64,000 bases of DNA. It comes from Opitutia bacterium (GTDB lineage Bacteria > Verrucomicrobiota > Verrucomicrobiia > Opitutales > Opitutaceae). Below are positions 26,215 to 34,511 of the stretch, piece after piece (the stretch's first letter is position 1; the number at the start of each line of letters is the position of its first letter). Location: positions 35,876 through 99,875 of the forward strand of contig CANJLB010000008.1 in assembly GCA_947475065.1 (NCBI GenBank), given 5' to 3'. A model generated the notes under the pieces. The model searched no databases. It saw only the letters and a list, made by a program, of their open reading frames with translations, and had not been told where the DNA came from. Made by a program: the position numbers and the translations under genes.

Positions 26215-26640
26215 GTTTGGGGTTCAGACATGACCCGGCTCAAACCGGCGGGGTGGCGGAGTGTCGCTGCGCTCGGCAACGGCGACTCCGCCCTCCAACG
26301 GACGATGCCCCGGCCAGGCAGGCGGGCGGGGGTGCCCGCGCACCCAGCGTCTCCGCTCCTCCGCGCCTCAGCGATCTACTTTCCGTTTCCCGGCTTCGTG
26401 GCGTCTGTTAGCTAGGCCGCAAGGCCGACATCAGTAAACCAAGAACGAAGCACCAAGCACCAAACCTCCGCTTTCAGCTCTCAGCTTTCACCTTGGGCGC
26501 GCGGCGCGCCTGTGCTTCGTTCGGTAACAGCCTTTCAGTCCTTCAGTCTTTCAGCCTTTTCCTCCTCTCTGTGCCTCGGTGGTTCAAACCTCCGGCCCTG
26601 CGGGCGCAAACGGAGGCTTGCGGGCGCGGGGTGGGCGGCT
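26215..26640. repeat. 426-bp intergenic region made of dispersed repeats
   Basis: No gene. Contains hairpin element A in minus orientation (GGCC-GCAA-GGCC at 26415-26426), the CACCAAGCACCAA repeat (26438-26470) and hairpin element B (26492-26532). Also a CGCCCTCCAACGGACGA string near 26290, related to one near 21670. Confidence 0.7.
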
Positions 26641-27126
26641 ATGATGCCATGGATGCGTTGCCGGCATTGCAGCACACGGTTCAGCAAGGATCTGACGATT
26701 GCACCCTTTCGCGCGTCGTGTCCGAATTGCGCCCGCATCGCTGCGCCGATTTTCGTCAGCAGCCAGGGCGACGGCATCACCGGCTTTCGGGAGATTATGA
26801 TCCGGCAGAATGCCGGCGATCCCAGCCGGAAGCTGCTGGAGACCCGTTCCTGCCAGTTTGTCATCTTTCTCGATGAGAGCGGCGGCATCGTGGGTTTCGA
26901 TCTGGAGGATCGCGATGCCGCCCATCTGTTCCAATGGCGGCGAGGCCAGCGCCCGACGTACTACGGCATTGAGAACGTCGGCAAGGGCTACCACAATCGC
27001 GATGAAGTCTATGTGAACGGCCGCTTTGCTTCCGCGGACGTGATCGCCGAGCTCATGACGTGCGGGCAGAACATCCGCAGCGAAGTGCGTGCGGTGCTGC
27101 TCGAAGGAATCAATGCCTACGGCTAA
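26641..27126 (+). CDS. hypothetical protein with N-terminal zinc-ribbon-like motif
   Basis: A 161-aa protein I do not recognise. The start has CRHC and, about 18 residues later, CPNC, a possible zinc ribbon. The rest is alpha/beta: DGITGFREIMIRQNAG, SCQFVIFLDESGGIVGFDLEDRD, YYGIENVGKGYHNRDEVYVNG and a helical end. No signal peptide or membrane helix, so it is probably cytosolic. The next gene begins 20 bases later on the same strand. The run of short unfamiliar genes here, followed by truncated ones, looks like acquired DNA. The ATG at 26641 is preferred to earlier in-frame starts that lie in repeat sequence. Confidence 0.55.
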   Translation: MMPWMRCRHCSTRFSKDLTIAPFRASCPNCARIAAPIFVSSQGDGITGFREIMIRQNAGDPSRKLLETRSCQFVIFLDESGGIVGFDLEDRDAAHLFQWRRGQRPTYYGIENVGKGYHNRDEVYVNGRFASADVIAELMTCGQNIRSEVRAVLLEGINAYG

Positions 27127-27146
27127 CGTTGTTCACCGCAAGAAAG

Positions 27147-27536
27147 ATGGAACCCCTCCACACATTTATCACGGGCCGGGAACTCGAACAACACCTGCCA
27201 GCGATGACCGCGCATCTGAAGCCTGCCGAAGCAAGTTCGGAGCTTCGTATCTCGGAAGCGGTCGTCGCATCGTTATGGTTTCGCTGGGAAGGCAGGAAGA
27301 GCATGGCCCAGATTGGTCTCTGGGAGTCGGGTGATTGCGATGTGGACATCGTGGAGACGTCGAAGGGTGAGTTTCACCCGTTTCGCCACAAGCGTTGCCA
27401 GACGAAGGAAGAGTTTTATCACATGCTGCGGGAGATGATCGCGACTGTGTCGCAGCTCGAAGACATCGCCGATCCAAGCGGCACCGACAACTCCGGGGCT
27501 TCGCCCCTTCGTGGCTGTCCTCAATCGTTGATCTAG
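27147..27536 (+). CDS. hypothetical protein
   Basis: A 129-aa predicted cytosolic protein with no recognised family. It has a mixed alpha/beta pattern (MEPLHTFITGRELEQHLPAM, SLWFRWEGRKSMAQIGLWESGDCDVDIV) and a helix near the end (EEFYHMLREMIATVSQLEDIAD). Size and composition resemble immunity or cargo proteins found in polymorphic-toxin neighbourhoods, but no toxin is visible and this is only a resemblance. The last 20 codons include a GGGGC-TTC-GCCCC hairpin at 27495-27507, so the 3' end may have been replaced by foreign sequence. Confidence 0.5.
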   Translation: MEPLHTFITGRELEQHLPAMTAHLKPAEASSELRISEAVVASLWFRWEGRKSMAQIGLWESGDCDVDIVETSKGEFHPFRHKRCQTKEEFYHMLREMIATVSQLEDIADPSGTDNSGASPLRGCPQSLI

Positions 27537-27544
27537 GCGAAAAC

Positions 27545-27772
27545 ATGAACCCCGTGTTTAAGCATCGCGTGTGGGAGCTTGAAGTCTTGTCGCCGTGGCG
27601 TGTCGAAGATTGCGAGCACTGCATCGAAATCACTCAGCCCGAGGGCACCGGGGCGATGCACATCAGCAGCGCTCGAAAGAAAGAAGGAACTGTTACGGAA
27701 GCGGAGACCTTGGCGCAGCTCAAAAAAGATTGCCCAGATGGCACCGACTTCACGAAAACGCGTTGTGGAGAT
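27545..27772 (+). pseudogene. 5' fragment of a hypothetical gene
   Basis: The first 76 codons from the ATG at 27545 look like a real protein (NPVFKHRVWELEVLSPWRV, CIEITQPEGTGAMHISSARKK, ETLAQLKKDC). After TKTRCGD the same frame turns into low-complexity Gly/His/Arg, because from about 27767 the DNA encodes the start of another gene on the opposite strand. The gene is therefore cut at its 3' end. Function unknown. Confidence 0.45.
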
Positions 27773-27958
27773 TCCACCGGCCGGCATGGGCATGGCTTGG
27801 GCGGGCATCTGGCTGGCGGAGGCGGACGGCATGGCCGGCATCGCGTTGCTGGCACGGAGAGGAAATACAAGGGCAACAGCGAGCAGCCCGAGGCAGGCGG
27901 TCGCGACAATCAGACCCGTCTGAAAGCGGGCGGTGGCAGGGGTGTGGCTGGTTTTCAT
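27767..27958 (-). pseudogene. 5' fragment of an exported or membrane-anchored protein gene
   Basis: Minus-strand frame beginning at 27958 with a signal-anchor-like start (FQTGLIVATACLGLLAVALVFP) and a Met/Ala/Pro-rich stretch (NAMPAMPSASASQMPAQAMP), a composition found in periplasmic copper-handling proteins. After about 64 residues the frame runs into the antisense of the neighbouring fragment, so the 3' part is missing. A tail-to-tail fusion of two broken genes. Confidence 0.4.
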
Positions 27959-28534
27959 GGTGAGAGGAAGGATGCGCTCAATATTCGGAACAAGCTATGG
28001 GGCATAACCCTGCCGAACTTGGAGCGTGGCTGTCGTGTGGGGACAGGATATCGCGTGACTGCCCGCTGTGCTGCGCGTTTCTTGGCAAATGCAGCGCAAG
28101 GCTTGCCGAAGTCGGCGAGAAAATTGGTAGCGTCGGTGTCTGAGCATAATTTGCACAGCTTTCGCCAAGCCGCGCGCAGCGGCCGGCGAACGATTCTGCC
28201 AGAGTGTCGGCCATGTTCCGTCCCCTGCTCCGCATGCTGCAGCGTCATCGCCCGGTGGTAAAAACCGAGTGGAGCCGACGGCTGCGCGCCTAGCCTGTGA
28301 GCACCGCGCTCGCAGATCCAGGGAACCTGTTTCGTGCCGGTGCAGACAGTTGGGGCATAGGGTAACACCCCATTTCCGTTGCTGTTCACAGCGACTATTC
28401 TGCCCACTTAAATGGATTACGGAACTTGGACATAATGCCAGGAGCTGCGGAGCCATCGTCCAACGCCGGTGCGAGCCTCTGGCCACACGCTGAAAAAACA
28501 GTCCGGCCCAAATCCTCAACCTACCCACCCTGCC
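27959..28534. other. 576-bp region with no recognised gene
   Basis: Open frames on both strands lack protein-like composition, and I recognise none. It lies beside two broken genes and probably contains decayed sequence. The last 60 bases are the leader of the alcohol dehydrogenase gene. Confidence 0.4.
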
Positions 28535-29569
28535 ATGAATGCCCTTGTCTATCACGGTCCCGGCAAACGCTCCTGGGATGAAAAGCCTTCGCCCACCCGG
28601 CAGCGTCCGACGGACGCCATTGTCCGCATCACCAAAACCACCATCTGCGGCACCGATCTGCACATCTTGAAAGGCGACGTGCCGGAGGTTCCTGTTGGCC
28701 TGACTCTCGGCCACGAGGGCGTGGGAGTCGTCACCGAGATTGGCGGCGGCGTCACCGGTTTCAAGCCGGGCGACCATGTGATCATCTCGTGCATCACGTC
28801 GTGCGGCAAATGCGCGGCGTGCCGGCGCGGAATGTATTCGCATTGCGCCGACGGCGGCTGGTTGCTGGGGCACCTGCTCGACGGTACGCAGGCCGAATAT
28901 GTCCGGATACCGCACGCCGACGGCAGCCTGCATCTCATACCGCCGGGCTGCGACGATGAGGAGCCGCTCGTCATGCTGAGCGACATCCTGCCCACGGGTT
29001 ACGAGTGCGGCGTGCTCAACGGTGAGATCCAGCCCGGCGACACGATTGCCATCATCGGTGCTGGCCCGATCGGGCTCTCTTCGTTGCTTACAGCGCAATT
29101 CTACGCGCCTTCGCAGATCATCATGATTGATCCCGACGCCAACCGCCTAGAGGTAGCCAAGACCTTCGGAGCCACACACACGCTGTCGCCGGCCGACGCG
29201 GCAGCAGGCATCTTGAAGCTGACGGAAGGAAAAGGCGTGGATGTCGCCATCGAGGCCGTCGGCGTGCCGGAAACCTTTGAGATTTGCGAAGCGATCATCG
29301 CCCCGGGCGGGCGCATCGCCAACGTCGGCGTGCATGGCCGCAGCGTGACGTTGCATCTCCAGAAGCTTTGGGCGCAAAATATCACCATCCGCACGCGGCT
29401 GGTGGATACAGTGAGCACGCCGATGTTGCTGAAAACAGTCCGCGCTGGTCGGCTCGAGCCCCGGCGGCTCATCACCCACCGGTTTCCCCTGCACGAGATC
29501 ATGCAGGCCTACGACACGTTCGGCAACGCCGCCCGCGAAAAAGCCTTGAAGATAATTCTGACCGCCTGA
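28535..29569 (+). CDS. zinc-dependent alcohol dehydrogenase
   Basis: A 344-aa cytosolic medium-chain dehydrogenase. The N-terminus shows the catalytic zinc Cys in TTICGTDLHILKGDVP, the GHEGVG His-Glu pair and the structural zinc cysteines in CGKCAACRRGMYSHC. The coenzyme domain has IIGAGPIGLSSLLTAQ, with MIDPDANRLEVAKTFGA suggesting NAD(P). The start, MNALVYHGPGKRSWDEKP, matches the isopropanol/secondary-alcohol dehydrogenase branch. It opens a run with DnaJ, CbpM and a second alcohol dehydrogenase, all on the plus strand, a grouping that suggests a stress-response unit rather than central fermentation. Confidence 0.9.
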   Translation: MNALVYHGPGKRSWDEKPSPTRQRPTDAIVRITKTTICGTDLHILKGDVPEVPVGLTLGHEGVGVVTEIGGGVTGFKPGDHVIISCITSCGKCAACRRGMYSHCADGGWLLGHLLDGTQAEYVRIPHADGSLHLIPPGCDDEEPLVMLSDILPTGYECGVLNGEIQPGDTIAIIGAGPIGLSSLLTAQFYAPSQIIMIDPDANRLEVAKTFGATHTLSPADAAAGILKLTEGKGVDVAIEAVGVPETFEICEAIIAPGGRIANVGVHGRSVTLHLQKLWAQNITIRTRLVDTVSTPMLLKTVRAGRLEPRRLITHRFPLHEIMQAYDTFGNAAREKALKIILTA

Positions 29570-29619
29570 CCGGCCCCGATGCGCCTAGCGTTGGCAAACC
29601 GCCGTGTCATACTGGCCCC

Positions 29620-30594
29620 ATGCCCGTCGCATTCAAAGACTACTACGCCACGCTCGGCGTAGCGCGCGAGGCGTCCGACGAGGAAATCAAGCAGGCCTTC
29701 CGCAAGCTGGCCCGCAAATACCATCCCGACGTGGCGAAGGACAAAAAGACCGCCGAGGAAAAATTCAAGGAGATCAACGAGGCCAACGAGGTCCTGAGCG
29801 ACCCGGCGAAGCGGAAAAAATTCGATGAACTGGGCGCAGGCTGGCAGGAGGGCGACGGTCCGCCGCCCACCGGACCCGGGGGCGGAGGTCACGGCGGACC
29901 AGCGCACGAGTATCATTTCAACGGCACCGGGTTCAGCGATTTTTTCGAGCAATTTTTCGGCGGCGCCGGACGGCCGGAATTTTCCGGCGGAGCGCACGGC
30001 TTCGGCGAGGGGGCCGCCACCGGGGCCCGCACCCAGCGCGGCTCCGATGTCGAGGGTGACATTCTGGTCACGCTCGCCGAGGTCATGCACGGGACAACGC
30101 GCCCCCTCTCGCTCCGGACGACCGATCCACGCACGGGCGAGACCGAGACGCACTCGTTCAGCGTCCGCATCCCGCCGGGCGCGGTGGAGGGGCGCCGAAT
30201 ACGGGTGCCTGGCAAAGGCGAGCCGGGCACGGGCGGCGGCGCGTCCGGCGATCTCTATCTGCGGGTGCGGCACGCGGCCCATCCTGATTTCCAGTCGCGC
30301 GGCGCAGACCTTTTTCACGATCTCGACCTTGCGCCTTGGGAGGCGGTCCTCGGCACCAGCGTGGTCGCGCCCTCGCTGGGTGGCGCGATCAAAGTCCGGG
30401 TTCCGGCCGGGACCAATCAGGGCCGTCAACTGCGGGTGCGCGGCCAGGGTTTGCCCAAGGGAGGCGACGGCGGGCGCGGCGACCTTTATGTGGTCGCCAA
30501 CATCCGGCTGCCCGAACAACTGGGCGACGAGGAGCGCGCCCTGTGGGAACAGCTCGGCCGCGTCTCGCCTTTCAACCCGCGCCAGCCGGCCTGA
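29620..30594 (+). CDS. DnaJ-family co-chaperone, CbpA-like
   Basis: A 324-aa cytosolic Hsp40 of the CbpA type. The J domain occupies residues 5-70 (YYATLGVAREASDEEIKQAF, with the HPD motif in KYHPDVAKD). A Gly/Phe-rich linker (GGGGHGGPAHEYHFNGTGFSDFFEQFFGG) and two beta-sandwich substrate-binding domains with the DnaJ_C pattern (GDLYLRVR, VRVPAGTNQGRQLRVRGQGLP) follow. There is no cysteine-rich zinc domain, which distinguishes it from DnaJ. It would stimulate DnaK ATPase and deliver clients. The CbpM-like gene just downstream encodes its usual modulator. Confidence 0.92.
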   Translation: MPVAFKDYYATLGVAREASDEEIKQAFRKLARKYHPDVAKDKKTAEEKFKEINEANEVLSDPAKRKKFDELGAGWQEGDGPPPTGPGGGGHGGPAHEYHFNGTGFSDFFEQFFGGAGRPEFSGGAHGFGEGAATGARTQRGSDVEGDILVTLAEVMHGTTRPLSLRTTDPRTGETETHSFSVRIPPGAVEGRRIRVPGKGEPGTGGGASGDLYLRVRHAAHPDFQSRGADLFHDLDLAPWEAVLGTSVVAPSLGGAIKVRVPAGTNQGRQLRVRGQGLPKGGDGGRGDLYVVANIRLPEQLGDEERALWEQLGRVSPFNPRQPA

Positions 30595-30624
30595 ATCATC
30601 CCCGAAAACCGTGCGATTTCCACC

Positions 30625-30631
30625 AAGGAGG
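30625..30631 (+). promoter_or_regulatory. strong ribosome binding site of the cbpM-like gene
   Basis: AAGGAGG, five bases before the ATG at 30637. It is one of very few perfect Shine-Dalgarno sequences in the window and fixes the start. Confidence 0.75.
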
Positions 30632-30636
30632 CCACC

Positions 30637-30966
30637 ATGCAAACAACCCAGCCAGCCCCGTCATCAGCGTTGCAGCCATTCGAGCCCCTGCCGGACGCGT
30701 TTTACTCCATCGAGGCCGTGGCGCAGCTCACGCAGACACCGCGGCACCTGATCGCCGTGTATTGCCGCCACGAGCTGATCGCGCCGGCGGCGCCGCCGGA
30801 GCAGGAGGGCTGGCAGTTCGACGACGGGGCGATCTACGAGCTGCGCCGCCTCGCCCACCTGCGCGCCGCCTTTGGCCTGGAGCCGCCGGCGCTGCAACTG
30901 CTGGGAGAAATGCGACGCGAACTCGAGCGGTTGCGTGCGGAGTTGCGGTTCCTGCGGGGCCGGTGA
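30637..30966 (+). CDS. chaperone modulator CbpM-like / MerR-type helix protein
   Basis: A 109-aa protein. The pattern FYSIEAVAQLTQTPRHLIAVYCRHELIAP followed by WQFDDGAIYELRRLAHLRAAFGL and a C-terminal coiled coil (LLGEMRRELERLRAELRFLRGR) matches CbpM, which binds the J domain of CbpA and blocks its action on DnaK. The fold is MerR-like, so a transcriptional role cannot be excluded. It lies 42 bp after the CbpA-like gene and 10 bp before the second alcohol dehydrogenase, so it is cotranscribed. Confidence 0.8.
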   Translation: MQTTQPAPSSALQPFEPLPDAFYSIEAVAQLTQTPRHLIAVYCRHELIAPAAPPEQEGWQFDDGAIYELRRLAHLRAAFGLEPPALQLLGEMRRELERLRAELRFLRGR

Positions 30967-30976
30967 GCGTGATGCC

Positions 30977-31963
30977 ATGCGCGCGATGATTCTGGACCAA
31001 CCCGGCCGGCCTTTGCGCGCCGCCGAAATTCCGCAACCACGGCCCGGTGCGAACGAGGTGCTCGTGCGCGTCGGCGCCTGCGCCGTGTGCCGGACCGACC
31101 TGCATGTCATGGACGGCGATCTGCCGCGGCCGAAACTGCCGCTGATCCCCGGCCACGAAATCGTGGGGCGGGTGGAGGCCAACGGGCCGCAAGCTGCCCG
31201 TTTCCAGCCGGGCGCACGCGTGGGGATTCCATGGCTTGGCCGGACTTGCGGCGACTGCGATTTCTGCCGGACGGGCCGGGAAAATCTGTGCGAGCACGCG
31301 CTCTTTACCGGCTACACGCGGGACGGCGGTTTTGCGGAATATGTCGTGGCCTACGAGCGATTCTGCCTGCCGCTGCCGGCCGACGGCTCCGACGCGGCGC
31401 TGGCGCCGCTGCTCTGCGCGGGGCTGATCGGCTACCGCTGTCTGCGCAAAACGGGCCCGGCCCGCCGCGTCGGGCTGTATGGCTTCGGCGCGGCGGCGCA
31501 TATCGTCGCGCAGGTTGCGCGGCATGAGGGCCGCGAGCTGTTTGCCTTCACGCGGCCCGGCGACACCGAGGCACAGGCGTTTGCCAGATCGCTCGGTGCG
31601 GCCTGGGCGGGCGGTTCCGAGGAAAAGCCCCCCGTGCCGCTCGACGCCGCGATCATTTTCGCGCCGGTGGGCGGGCTGGTGCCGGCGGCGCTGGCGGCAA
31701 CGGCACGCGGCGGCTGCGTGGTCTGCGGAGGCATCCACATGAGCGCCATCCCCTCGTTTCCGTATGAACTGCTCTGGGAGGAGCGGACGCTTTGCTCGGT
31801 GGCCAACCTCACGCGCCGCGACGGCGAGGAATTTCTGGCGCTCGCGCCGCGCATCCCGGTGCGGACAACGGTGCAAACTTTTCCGCTCGCGCAGGCCAAC
31901 GAGGCGCTGGCACGGCTGCGATCCGGCGCGCTGACCGGCGCGGCGGTTTTGGTCATGGGCTGA
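30977..31963 (+). CDS. zinc-binding alcohol dehydrogenase family protein
   Basis: A 328-aa cytosolic medium-chain dehydrogenase. Catalytic zinc residues appear in CAVCRTDLHVMDG and GHEIVG; structural zinc cysteines in CGDCDFCRTGRENLC. The Rossmann motif is GLYGFGAAAHIVAQVA, and FPLAQANEALARLRSGALTGAAVLVMG closes the protein. It resembles the AdhA/AdhP-like propanol-preferring branch that is often seen in stress-associated clusters. It forms a unit with the CbpA/CbpM genes before it. The start at 30977 (MRAMILDQPGRPL) is the family N-terminus; the longer frame overlaps cbpM. Confidence 0.9.
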   Translation: MRAMILDQPGRPLRAAEIPQPRPGANEVLVRVGACAVCRTDLHVMDGDLPRPKLPLIPGHEIVGRVEANGPQAARFQPGARVGIPWLGRTCGDCDFCRTGRENLCEHALFTGYTRDGGFAEYVVAYERFCLPLPADGSDAALAPLLCAGLIGYRCLRKTGPARRVGLYGFGAAAHIVAQVARHEGRELFAFTRPGDTEAQAFARSLGAAWAGGSEEKPPVPLDAAIIFAPVGGLVPAALAATARGGCVVCGGIHMSAIPSFPYELLWEERTLCSVANLTRRDGEEFLALAPRIPVRTTVQTFPLAQANEALARLRSGALTGAAVLVMG

Positions 31964-32047
31964 AAACGCGACCCTCGTAAATTATCGGTGTCCAACCGTG
32001 CAATCTGTGGTTCACTGCGAGTTCTCCGAAACAAAAATTACCCCGCC

Positions 32048-32656
32048 ATGCTCCTCGACTTCACGACCCTGGCCCCGCGCGACGCCTACCCGTGGCTGAT
32101 CGGCACCATCACGCCGAGGCCCATCGCGTGGGTCTCGACCATCGCCGCCGACGGGCGCACCAACCTCGCGCCGTTCTCGTTCTTCAACGGGGTCTGCGCC
32201 CGCCCGCCCACGCTGATGTTTTCCGTGGCCAACCATCCCGATGGCCGAAAAAAGGACACGGTGCGGAACATCGAGGCCGTGCCGGAGTTTGTCGTGAACC
32301 TCGTGCCGTTCGCGCTCGCGGAGCTGATGAGCGCGAGCTCCGCCTCGTTACCGCACGGGGTGAGCGAGTTTGAGCAATGCGGCATCGCGGCGGCACCCGG
32401 CGTGCGCGTGCGCCCGCCGCGCGTGGCCGCCGCGCCGGTGGCGTTTGAGTGCGCGCTCGACCGCATCGTGACGATTGGCGACGGCCCGTTGGCGGCCAAC
32501 GTGGTTTTCGGCCGCATGCTCATTGCTCACGTCAGCGACGCCGTGCTCGGGGCCAACGGCAGGCCCGACTCGGCCAAGCTCGACCTCATCGGCCGCCTTG
32601 GCGGCGACGCTTACACGCGGACGCGCGACATCTTCAGCATCGGGCGGCCGGACTGA
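32048..32656 (+). CDS. flavin reductase family protein
   Basis: A 202-aa FMN-binding split-barrel protein. The opening AYPWLIGTITPRPIAWVSTIAADGRTNLAPFSFFNGVCARPPTLMFSV is the flavin reductase-like consensus, with the PFSFF and PP segments that line the FMN site. GRMLIAHVSDAVL and LDLIGRLGGDAYTRTRDIFSIGRPD complete the family pattern. It probably supplies reduced flavin or acts as an oxidoreductase in the cytosol; the partner is unknown. The ATG at 32048 is chosen over an upstream in-frame start that adds no conserved sequence. Confidence 0.9.
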   Translation: MLLDFTTLAPRDAYPWLIGTITPRPIAWVSTIAADGRTNLAPFSFFNGVCARPPTLMFSVANHPDGRKKDTVRNIEAVPEFVVNLVPFALAELMSASSASLPHGVSEFEQCGIAAAPGVRVRPPRVAAAPVAFECALDRIVTIGDGPLAANVVFGRMLIAHVSDAVLGANGRPDSAKLDLIGRLGGDAYTRTRDIFSIGRPD

Positions 32657-32741
32657 CGCGCCGTGCGGCGCGATCCCGTCTGAAAACAAGGAGTGACACC
32701 CGTCGTCGCATGCGGCACGCTATCCACACCCCTTTTTTGTC

Positions 32742-33341
32742 ATGAAAACATCGCTGCTTGCCCCCCTCCTGCTCCTCGCGCTCGCCGGGTGCAAAAATTT
32801 CGATCAGTATATAGACACCACTCCGCTGCCGACGGGCAACCAAGTGCTCAACGGCACGGTCGGCTGGCCGGCCGGGGTCACGCTGCCGGACGAAGCGGCC
32901 GTCACCGTGCTGCTGCTCGACGACTCGAACAGCAACGTGCTGGCTACGCAGAGGCTGGAGCATCCGGCCGGGCCGCCGGTGGCGTTTCAAATTCCTTACA
33001 AGGCCGATGATCTGGAGCCGCCGCACCGCGTGCGGGTCGAGGCGCGCATTTCGATGGGCGGGCAGTTGCGCTATGTCAGCAACCGGCAGAGAAATTTTCT
33101 GACCAGGGGCAACGCGGCGGAGACGTTCGCGCTCACTGTGGTTCCATTCGGCAACGCGGGGCCGGCCGGTGCGGCCGCCGTCGCAATCGCTGGCAGCTAC
33201 GTGGTCAAGTCCGGCGACACTTTGACCAGCATCGCCGAGCAAGCTGGCGTGTCGCCCATGGAGCTCGTGCTGGCCAATCCCGGCCTCGATGCCGCCAGCC
33301 TCAAGCCCGGCCAGAAACTCAGCCTGCCCGCCCGTCAGTGA
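32742..33341 (+). CDS. YbaY-like lipoprotein with C-terminal LysM domain
   Basis: A 199-aa lipoprotein. The signal ends in the lipobox LALAGC. Residues about 35-135 form a YbaY-type beta domain (LNGTVGWPAGVTLPDEAAVTVLLLDDSNS, RVRVEARISMGGQLRYVSNR). The C-terminal LysM domain (GSYVVKSGDTLTSIAEQAGVSP, NPGLDAASLKPGQKLSLP) binds peptidoglycan. It is therefore tethered to the membrane by lipid and to the cell wall by LysM. The exact role is unknown. A good intrinsic terminator follows. Confidence 0.88.
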   Translation: MKTSLLAPLLLLALAGCKNFDQYIDTTPLPTGNQVLNGTVGWPAGVTLPDEAAVTVLLLDDSNSNVLATQRLEHPAGPPVAFQIPYKADDLEPPHRVRVEARISMGGQLRYVSNRQRNFLTRGNAAETFALTVVPFGNAGPAGAAAVAIAGSYVVKSGDTLTSIAEQAGVSPMELVLANPGLDAASLKPGQKLSLPARQ

Positions 33342-33403
33342 GCTCGGGCGTCCGGCTTGCGCCTAGGCCGGGCAAGCCGCCGGTGCGCCCGTCGGGCGGC
33401 ACA

Positions 33404-33432
33404 TCCGGTCTTGCGGCCGGACTTTTATTTTT
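33404..33432 (+). terminator. rho-independent terminator after the YbaY-LysM gene
   Basis: Stem TCCGGTC/GGCCGGA (7 bp with one G-U pair), loop TTGC, then a T-rich tail CTTTTATTTTT. It separates this gene from the dehydrogenase gene that starts 27 bases later. Confidence 0.7.
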
Positions 33433-33458
33433 AATCATTGATCCCTCTACCTTCTCCC

Positions 33459-34433
33459 ATGTCCCTGACCATCTGGTGTAACGCCAAATTTACTGACGCC
33501 GCCACGCGGCAGCTCGCCGCCGGCCTCGCCGCGCATCGGCTCATCTACGCCGCCCAGGCCTCGGCTTCCGTGCTCGATGGTGGCGCGCCCGACCCCGCGA
33601 TGGCGACGGCCGACATCGTGCTCGGCCAGCCTGAACCGGCGGCTTGCCTCGCCAGCGCGCGGCTGCGCTGGGTCGAAGTCACGAGCGCGGGATACACGCG
33701 CTACGACACGCCGGAGTTTCAGGAGGCGTTCCGCGCGCGCGGCGCGGCGTTCACCTGCATGTCGGGGGTGTTTGCCGACCCCTGCGCGCAGCACGTCCTC
33801 GCCATGATGCTCGCGCTTGGCCGGCAGCTTCACGGCTCGTATCGTGACCAACTGGGCGACCGCGGCTGGGCCTACCATCCGCGCCGGGCGGCGTCGCGGC
33901 TGCTCACCGGTCAGACCGTGCTGCTGCTTGGCTACGGCGCGATCGGCCGCCGGCTCAGCGCCCTGCTCGCACCTTTCGGCATGAAAATTTATGCGCTGCG
34001 CCGGCGGGTCCGAAGCGAGACCGGCATCCACCTCGTTGCCGAGGAGCAGCTCACCGCCGTGCTGCCGCTCGCCGATCATGTCGTCAACATTCTCCCTGAC
34101 AACGCCGGCACCCAGCGCTACGTCAACGCCCGCCGCCTCGCGTGCTGCAAGCCCGGCGCACGTTTCTACAATGTCGGCCGCGGCACGACGGTGGACGAAA
34201 CCGCGCTCATCGAGGCACTGCGTTCGGGCCGCCTCGACGCGGCCTATCTGGATGTCTTTGAGACCGAGCCGTTGCCGCCGGTGAGCCCGCTGTGGGCGAC
34301 CCCCAATCTTTATTTTACGCCGCACACCGCCGGCGGCCGCCACGATCAGGACGAGGCCATCGTTAGCCATTTTCTGGCGAACCTGGCCGCGTTCTCGGGC
34401 GGTGGCGCGGGGATGACGGACCGCGTGGTGTGA
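33459..34433 (+). CDS. D-isomer specific 2-hydroxyacid dehydrogenase
   Basis: A 324-aa cytosolic NAD-dependent dehydrogenase. The coenzyme motif is VLLLGYGAIGRRLSALL. Catalytic residues are seen as the Arg in NVGRGTTVDE, the Glu in LDVFETEPLP and the His in FTPHTAGG. The family reduces 2-keto acids to D-2-hydroxy acids or the reverse (glycerate, phosphoglycerate, lactate). Substrate not evident; with the KDPG aldolase two genes away, a glyoxylate/pyruvate-linked sugar-acid step is possible. Start at the ATG at 33459, just after the terminator. Confidence 0.9.
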   Translation: MSLTIWCNAKFTDAATRQLAAGLAAHRLIYAAQASASVLDGGAPDPAMATADIVLGQPEPAACLASARLRWVEVTSAGYTRYDTPEFQEAFRARGAAFTCMSGVFADPCAQHVLAMMLALGRQLHGSYRDQLGDRGWAYHPRRAASRLLTGQTVLLLGYGAIGRRLSALLAPFGMKIYALRRRVRSETGIHLVAEEQLTAVLPLADHVVNILPDNAGTQRYVNARRLACCKPGARFYNVGRGTTVDETALIEALRSGRLDAAYLDVFETEPLPPVSPLWATPNLYFTPHTAGGRHDQDEAIVSHFLANLAAFSGGGAGMTDRVV

Positions 34434-34511
34434 GGGAGGCCTGGCGGTTGCAGCGCCGTCACCGGGCGCAAGGTGGCCGTGCGGCCCGAAGGTGTCAGAT
34501 CGGCGCGCGGC

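Noticed and set aside
27395..28261. A 288-codon plus-strand open frame
   Set aside because: It joins the end of one gene, the fragment at 27545 and the antisense of the minus-strand fragment; the Gly/His/Arg-rich middle shows it is not one protein.
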